Positions 37,080 through 37,899 of a DNA stretch of 37,899 nucleotides are shown in pieces. The DNA is from a virus, in IMG/VR virus record IMGVR_UViG_3300031566_000170, positions 1 through 37,899 of that record; one strand, written 5' to 3'. The translations under genes were made by a program, and so were the position numbers. The notes beneath the pieces are model-generated. The model saw only the letters and a program-made list of their open reading frames with translations. It searched no databases and was not told the origin of the DNA. Within the stretch, counting starts at the first letter, position 1. Every line of letters starts with the position of its first letter.

Positions 37080-37899
37080 TGGGACGATTTATTAAGAACG
37101 CAAATATACGTGGTGCTGACCAATACGTGGTTAGAATTCCGTATGGCGAAAGCACTGTACGTCCTGTAAATCCCAACGACGGACAAACTAGATTTAATAC
37201 TACAACAGGAATATTAGAAGTATATTATAACAATTCTTGGCAAAACTTTACAATGGTTGGTAATACTACTGTCGTTAAAGATACATTTACAGGCGATGGA
37301 TCTTCGATTGTGTTCGGAGCAATGAGCTATGCATATTCCTCTGGTGAAGAAACTCAGCCAGTAGTTTTTGTTGACAACGTACATCAAAATCCTAATGTGG
37401 CGTACACATTTGATAGTTCGTTTGCAATTACGTTTACTAGCCCTCCGCCCTCAGGCAAAACAATTATTGTTTTACATAATTACGCTAGTACAGATTACAC
37501 TGGTGCTCCATTTGTTGCGCCATTCTTGCCCTCAGATTTATCAAACTTGGAGGCCTGGAACAGATTTAATGTTGGTATCACTCAAGCAGGGGGCTTTGTT
37601 TCAAAGTGGGATGATCAAAGTGCTAACGATCGACACTGGACACAGGTAATAGGTTCACTACAACCTAGTGTGTCTGCCGGAATTATTACATTTGATGGCA
37701 TAGATAATGTTTTACATACTCCATTCGTTTTAGCTCAACCATTTACCATTTATATGCGAATAAATCTTATAACATGGGTCTACTATAAAAGTTTATTGGG
37801 ATACAGTGATAGTAGTAATATAAGGCTTAATGGGCCGGGCGGGGCAACTACCGCAAACTGTGTTGCATATTTTGGAGGGTCACATACTGCAACAGATAC
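37079..37899 (+). CDS. Second tail-fibre adhesin paralogue (3' end outside window)
   Basis: Runs from the ATG at 37079 (overlapping the previous stop, TAATG) to the right edge, 273 codons so far. The N-terminal 150 residues are clearly paralogous to the preceding adhesin: MGRFIKNANIRGADQYVVRI, GQTRFNTTTGILEVYYNNSW, FTGDGSSIVFGAMSYAYSSG, ITFTSPPPSGKTIIVLHNY. The following part (SDLSNLEAWNRFNVGITQAG, KWDDQSANDRHW) is again LamG-like but much more diverged. The pair shows a constant attachment module with a variable receptor module. Confidence 0.72.
   Translation, partial: MGRFIKNANIRGADQYVVRIPYGESTVRPVNPNDGQTRFNTTTGILEVYYNNSWQNFTMVGNTTVVKDTFTGDGSSIVFGAMSYAYSSGEETQPVVFVDNVHQNPNVAYTFDSSFAITFTSPPPSGKTIIVLHNYASTDYTGAPFVAPFLPSDLSNLEAWNRFNVGITQAGGFVSKWDDQSANDRHWTQVIGSLQPSVSAGIITFDGIDNVLHTPFVLAQPFTIYMRINLITWVYYKSLLGYSDSSNIRLNGPGGATTANCVAYFGGSHTATD

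Overview
The window is a piece of a T4-superfamily (contractile-tailed, Caudoviricetes) phage genome. The virion genes are recognisable T4 homologues: baseplate wedge and hub (6, 25, 5, 53, a 48/54-type cap, a very large hub protein, 26), tape measure, portal 20, prohead protease 21, scaffold 22 and major capsid protein 23. They sit with the late sigma factor 55 and the recombination nuclease pair 46/47. Protein flavour (the NodU-type carbamoyltransferase, the hypothetical next to the tRNAs, the gp55 C-terminus) recalls marine or freshwater T4-like phages such as cyanophages. No photosynthesis gene is present, and a host cannot be named beyond a Gram-negative bacterium, inferred from the lipobox lipoprotein, the GH108 endolysin and exported small proteins.

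Layout. 1-8983 is a leftward late baseplate operon (48/54-like, 53, hub, 5, 25, then 6 behind its own late promoter). 9062-14752 is a rightward DNA-metabolism and regulatory cluster (55, 47, 46, a GNAT, tandem small paralogues, an Hc1-like protein, a PD-(D/E)XK nuclease). 14753-15100 has no gene but is rich in predicted RNA helices. 15152-16209 is leftward (26 plus a small ORF that may be joined to it by -1 frameshifting), divergent from the rightward tape measure, portal and head genes (16254-25062). 25154-29084 is an accessory block placed just after the capsid gene: three full-length paralogues with ADP-ribosyltransferase-like motifs, a 39-codon relic of a fourth, a papain-like protease with a C-terminal membrane anchor, and a lipoprotein. 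29087-32020 is a leftward accessory segment with tRNA-Cys, tRNA-Arg, two decayed tRNAs, small exported proteins, a candidate small RNA and the endolysin. 32071-37899 is rightward: carbamoyltransferase, small virion proteins and tandem tail-fibre adhesins, the last cut by the window edge.

Regulation can partly be read from the sequence. A T4-like late octamer (TATAAATA, AATAAATA or AGTAAATA) precedes most virion transcription units, fitting the gp55 sigma factor encoded here. Genes 55 and 31447(-) have recognisable sigma-70 promoters. Genes 47 and the Hc1-like gene have extended -10 elements. Two divergent gene pairs use late octamers that face each other, and a late octamer lies inside the sigma-70 promoter of gene 55. 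Several promoters sit so close to the start codon that leaderless mRNAs are predicted.

Most interesting candidates: the head-linked MRLxE family with the papain-like protease (possible injected effectors targeted by a capsid-targeting peptide), the possible -1 frameshift at the end of gene 26, the structured intergenic region 14753-15100, and the promoter-hairpin-terminator small RNA at 29962-30065. All assignments come from reading the sequence; no database search or folding program was run.
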